Shown piece by piece: positions 61,717-64,000 of a DNA stretch of 64,000 nucleotides (position 1 is the first letter of the stretch; the number at the start of each line of letters is the position of its first letter). The notes beneath the pieces were generated by a model that was given only the letters and a program-made list of their open reading frames with translations, ran no database searches and was not told the origin of the DNA. The translations under genes were made by a program, and so were the position numbers. This DNA comes from GCA-016699445 sp964555055. GTDB lineage: Bacteria > UBA10199 > JACPAL01 > GCA-016699445. The stretch lies in the NCBI GenBank assembly GCA_964555055.1, contig CAZKQW010000001.1, positions 398,632 to 462,631 of the forward strand, in the 5' to 3' direction.

Positions 61717-61735
61717 AATTATTAGCAAATATGCT

Positions 61736-61765
61736 TTGACAGGGCATTTTATTCCTAATTATAGT
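61736..61765 (+). promoter_or_regulatory. Sigma-70 promoter of the M24 aminopeptidase gene
   Basis: TTGACA (61736-61741) and TATAGT (61760-61765) are separated by 18 bases. A start site seven bases after the -10 would fall at or next to the ATG at 61772, so the mRNA may be leaderless. No good ribosome site is visible. Confidence 0.65.
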
Positions 61766-61771
61766 TAGGTC

Positions 61772-62899
61772 ATGGCTAAAAACACCGCCCGCCTCATCAT
61801 CGCCTCCACGGACAACTGCGCCGACCTCTTCTGGGCAACGAAGTTTCATGTGCCGGATCCCATCGTCTTCTTCGAACACCGGGGGAAGAAATACCTGGTG
61901 GCCTCCGATCTGGAAGTCGGCCGGGCTCAAAAAGAAGCGGACGTCGATCATGTGCTTTCCCATTCCGTCTATGACGAGACGTTAAAGCGAAAAGGCGCTA
62001 AGAGACGTCCGGGAGACGTCACGGCATCGATACTCAAGGAAAAAGGGATCCGAGAACTCGTCGTCCCCTCTTACTTCCCCGTCGCCTCCGCTGAGAGCCT
62101 CAAATCGTTCGGGTTTCATATCACGGTGGGACCGGACCCTTTTTATCCGGAACGGCAATACAAGACTCTCGAAGAGAAGAAGAACATCGTCGAGGCGATC
62201 CGTGCGACGGAGGCCGGTATCCTGGAAGCCATCCGCCTCATCAAAGCCGCAAAAATTAAGAATGGGAAAATTATTCATCAGAAAAGGATTCTGACGAGCG
62301 AGACCCTTCGCCGCATCATCGAAATCAAGATGCTCGAAAACGGCGCTCTCGGCCAGCACACGATCGTGGCCTGCGGCAAGCAAGCCGCCGACCCGCATTG
62401 CCGGGGCACGGGACCTCTATACGCGCACCAGACCATCGTGCTCGACGTCTTTCCGAAATCGATACGCACCGGGTATTACGGCGACGTCTCGCGCACGATC
62501 CTCAAAGGCTATGCGTCCGACGCGGTGATGCGGATGTACCAAGCGGTCCGGGAATCCCAAGCCGCCGGAGTCAAGGCTGTGCGCCACGGCATCGACGCCG
62601 CGAAAGTGCACCAAAAAGTCAGCGACGTCCTGAGCTCGCACGGCTTTAAGACATTCGTGAAGAACGGCCATCCTCAAGGATTCATCCACTCGACCGGCCA
62701 TGGCTTGGGGCTCGACATCCACGAGGCCCCGCGCGTCTCGCGCCTCTCGAACATCCTGAAAAAAGGCATGGTCGTCACCGTGGAACCGGGCCTTTACTAC
62801 GAAGACTTGGGCGGCGTGCGCATCGAGGACGACGTTTACGTGACGCAGAACGGTTGCGAAAATTTGGTGAAAATAGCGAAGACTTTTGTGATTCCTTAA
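61772..62899 (+). CDS. M24-family Xaa-Pro aminopeptidase
   Basis: 375 residues. An N-terminal creatinase-like domain (~1-140) precedes the pita-bread metallopeptidase domain. All five metal ligands are visible: Asp in VLDVFPKS, Asp in YYGDVSRTI, His in STGHGLGLDIHE, Glu in VTVEPGLYY and Glu in VRIEDDVYV. It removes N-terminal residues before proline or cuts Xaa-Pro dipeptides; PepP and PepQ cannot be separated by eye. It is divergent from the toxin-antitoxin pair and convergent with the SHOCT-domain gene. Confidence 0.94.
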   Translation: MAKNTARLIIASTDNCADLFWATKFHVPDPIVFFEHRGKKYLVASDLEVGRAQKEADVDHVLSHSVYDETLKRKGAKRRPGDVTASILKEKGIRELVVPSYFPVASAESLKSFGFHITVGPDPFYPERQYKTLEEKKNIVEAIRATEAGILEAIRLIKAAKIKNGKIIHQKRILTSETLRRIIEIKMLENGALGQHTIVACGKQAADPHCRGTGPLYAHQTIVLDVFPKSIRTGYYGDVSRTILKGYASDAVMRMYQAVRESQAAGVKAVRHGIDAAKVHQKVSDVLSSHGFKTFVKNGHPQGFIHSTGHGLGLDIHEAPRVSRLSNILKKGMVVTVEPGLYYEDLGGVRIEDDVYVTQNGCENLVKIAKTFVIP

Positions 62900-62905
62900 G
62901 ACGAA

Positions 62906-63745
62906 TTACAACTGTTCGAGCAGATCCTTCCGCTTCTTCTTGTATTCTTCCTCGGTGATCAATTCGTCCTTCTTCAATTGATCGAGCTCCTTGAGGCGGT
63001 CTTTGATGGACTTCCCGGCTACCGGAGCTTGCGGAGCTTTCGCTTCTTTTTGGGGTTCTTTTTTGCCTTCTTTATCTTCTACGGACGTTTTCTTATCCTT
63101 CGCGCCGCTTTTCGGTTCGGAAGCGGCGGGGACTTCCTTAACTTCACCGCTCGCCGTGAAATGGTTCAAGTCGAACACGATCTCTTCCGGATCCCACGAA
63201 ACGCGGTTTTGGCCGGGCTGGACCTCCAAGGAAACGCCCAAACCCTTCGCCTCTTGGGCGGCGCGCTGGGCGCCCATCGTCGTCCGGTCCCCGAGCATCT
63301 TCGCATGGAGCTTGTTGAATTTGAAGTGCAGCCCGTCCTCTTTTACGAAAGCGCGGATGATGGTCAAACGATCGTCTTGGATGACGAAGCTGGGATCCTT
63401 CGTGAAGAAGGAAACCGCGACGATTTGGTCATCCTTCGCCTTTTGAAACCCTTCCACGACGTAAGGCAGCAAAAACTCGACGTGCCCTTCCTTGAAGAGG
63501 TCGGCATCGGACATTTTTTTGGAGAGGATGACTTTCTTGTTGAAGTGGAGGGACTTCAAGATCGCCCTCATCTGCTCCGACGTGAACGTCGCCGGGTGCT
63601 TCAAGCCGCCTTCCTTTTCTTCCTTCGACGCCTTACTGAGCTTCACGTAGTCGATCTTGTTGGGGCTCTTATAGAGATAGTCATCGGCATGGGCGGCTAA
63701 CGAAAGAACCAACGACGCGACCGCAAGGCAGATTATTTTTTTCAT
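62906..63745 (-). CDS. Exported protein with C-terminal SHOCT-like domain
   Basis: 279 residues with signal peptide (~1-20, ending LAAHA). The N-terminal part (~45-190) is a unique beta/alpha domain (HPATFTSEQMRAILKSLHFN, VSFFTKDPSFVIQDDRLTII). A Lys/Glu/Ala-rich linker follows (~205-245, SGAKDKKTSVEDKEGKKEP). The last 35 residues are a SHOCT-like helical hairpin (DRLKELDQLKKDELITEEEY), usually an oligomerisation or membrane-linking unit. Function unknown. The ATG has GGAG eight bases upstream. Confidence 0.85.
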   Translation of the reverse strand: MKKIICLAVASLVLSLAAHADDYLYKSPNKIDYVKLSKASKEEKEGGLKHPATFTSEQMRAILKSLHFNKKVILSKKMSDADLFKEGHVEFLLPYVVEGFQKAKDDQIVAVSFFTKDPSFVIQDDRLTIIRAFVKEDGLHFKFNKLHAKMLGDRTTMGAQRAAQEAKGLGVSLEVQPGQNRVSWDPEEIVFDLNHFTASGEVKEVPAASEPKSGAKDKKTSVEDKEGKKEPQKEAKAPQAPVAGKSIKDRLKELDQLKKDELITEEEYKKKRKDLLEQL

Positions 63746-64000
63746 ATGAGCTCCTTAAAGCAATCATGGGCTGACACGCAAAGCGCGCGTAAGCCTCAAC
63801 CCTTATGCCGTCAACGGATTAATCGCGTGCAGTGATGAAAATACACAACAATTTCAAGAAAATTTCGATAACTAGGAGAAGGAAGCTTTAGATATGAATC
63901 CGGTAAAGCCATACGGCTCTCTTTTAGAATTCAATTTCCCCGGTCGGCTCCGTAAATTTACTGGGGGAGTGAGAGCTAGTTAATGCAGTGTTCTTCCGGT
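63746..64000. other. Right-hand end of the window, no firm gene
   Basis: 255 bases. A possible 29-codon open frame at 63894-63983 on the plus strand (MNPVKPYGSLLEFNFPGRLR) has AGGAAG eight bases upstream, but its composition and length do not distinguish it from chance. No tRNA or terminator is seen. Confidence 0.3.

Overview
The window reads as chromosomal DNA of a Gram-negative bacterium. The likely source is one of the lineages once called Deltaproteobacteria (Myxococcota, Bdellovibrionota or a candidate class such as UBA10199). The evidence is an injectisome-type SctV export gate, many Sec-secreted lipoproteins, a PP2C phosphatase and a eukaryote-like Ser/Thr kinase, TSP3-repeat surface proteins, and housekeeping genes of proteobacterial type. 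Species-level placement is not possible by eye. I see no insertion sequence, integrase, CRISPR array or rRNA.

Layout. 1-11.7 kb is a minus-strand housekeeping run: recN, pmbA, a PP2C phosphatase, an M23 peptidase, secA, argJ, sctV and a partial DUF4412-like gene. 11.7-14.7 kb is a tight plus-strand cassette whose genes overlap by 4 bases: CDP-alcohol phosphatidyltransferase, HAD phosphatase, nucleotidyltransferase and uppP. It probably makes and attaches a CDP-activated headgroup. 14.7-14.9 kb carries tRNA-Asp and tRNA-Val; tRNA-Asp sits inside a perfect 20-bp inverted repeat. 14.9-31.2 kb is a long minus-strand run: grpE, an LpoA-like lipoprotein, thiL, two CNNM-type transporters, larB, a free-standing LarC C-terminal domain, rlmD, an alpha/beta hydrolase, kdd, tig, clpP, clpX and lon. 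The tig-clpP-clpX-lon block is a classic protein folding and turnover operon.

31.3-48.8 kb is the accessory part and the most interesting stretch. It encodes almost only exported proteins: small lipoproteins placed immediately upstream of long tail-fibre-like proteins (twice), a tandem pair of related lipoproteins, two paralogous secreted proteins with a transglutaminase-like Cys-His-Asp pattern, a metzincin protease, and a four-gene operon of three lipoproteins (one with TSP3 repeats and a beta-helix) ending in a third fibre-like protein. Several of these genes change base composition sharply partway along: a GC-richer 5' part joins an AT-richer 3' part. This suggests exchange of distal domains between conserved anchors. 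My inference is a diversifying cell-surface adhesion or contact system.

48.8-57.7 kb holds an orphan Ser/Thr kinase with an unknown N-terminal half, two unrecognised proteins, hemW, a ParA-type ATPase, nadC, and a decayed AAA/DUF4143 ATPase that is recoverable only by reading across frames. 57.7-64 kb holds valS, a RES/Xre-type toxin-antitoxin pair with a palindromic operator, an M24 aminopeptidase with a promoter that may give a leaderless transcript, and an exported SHOCT-domain protein.
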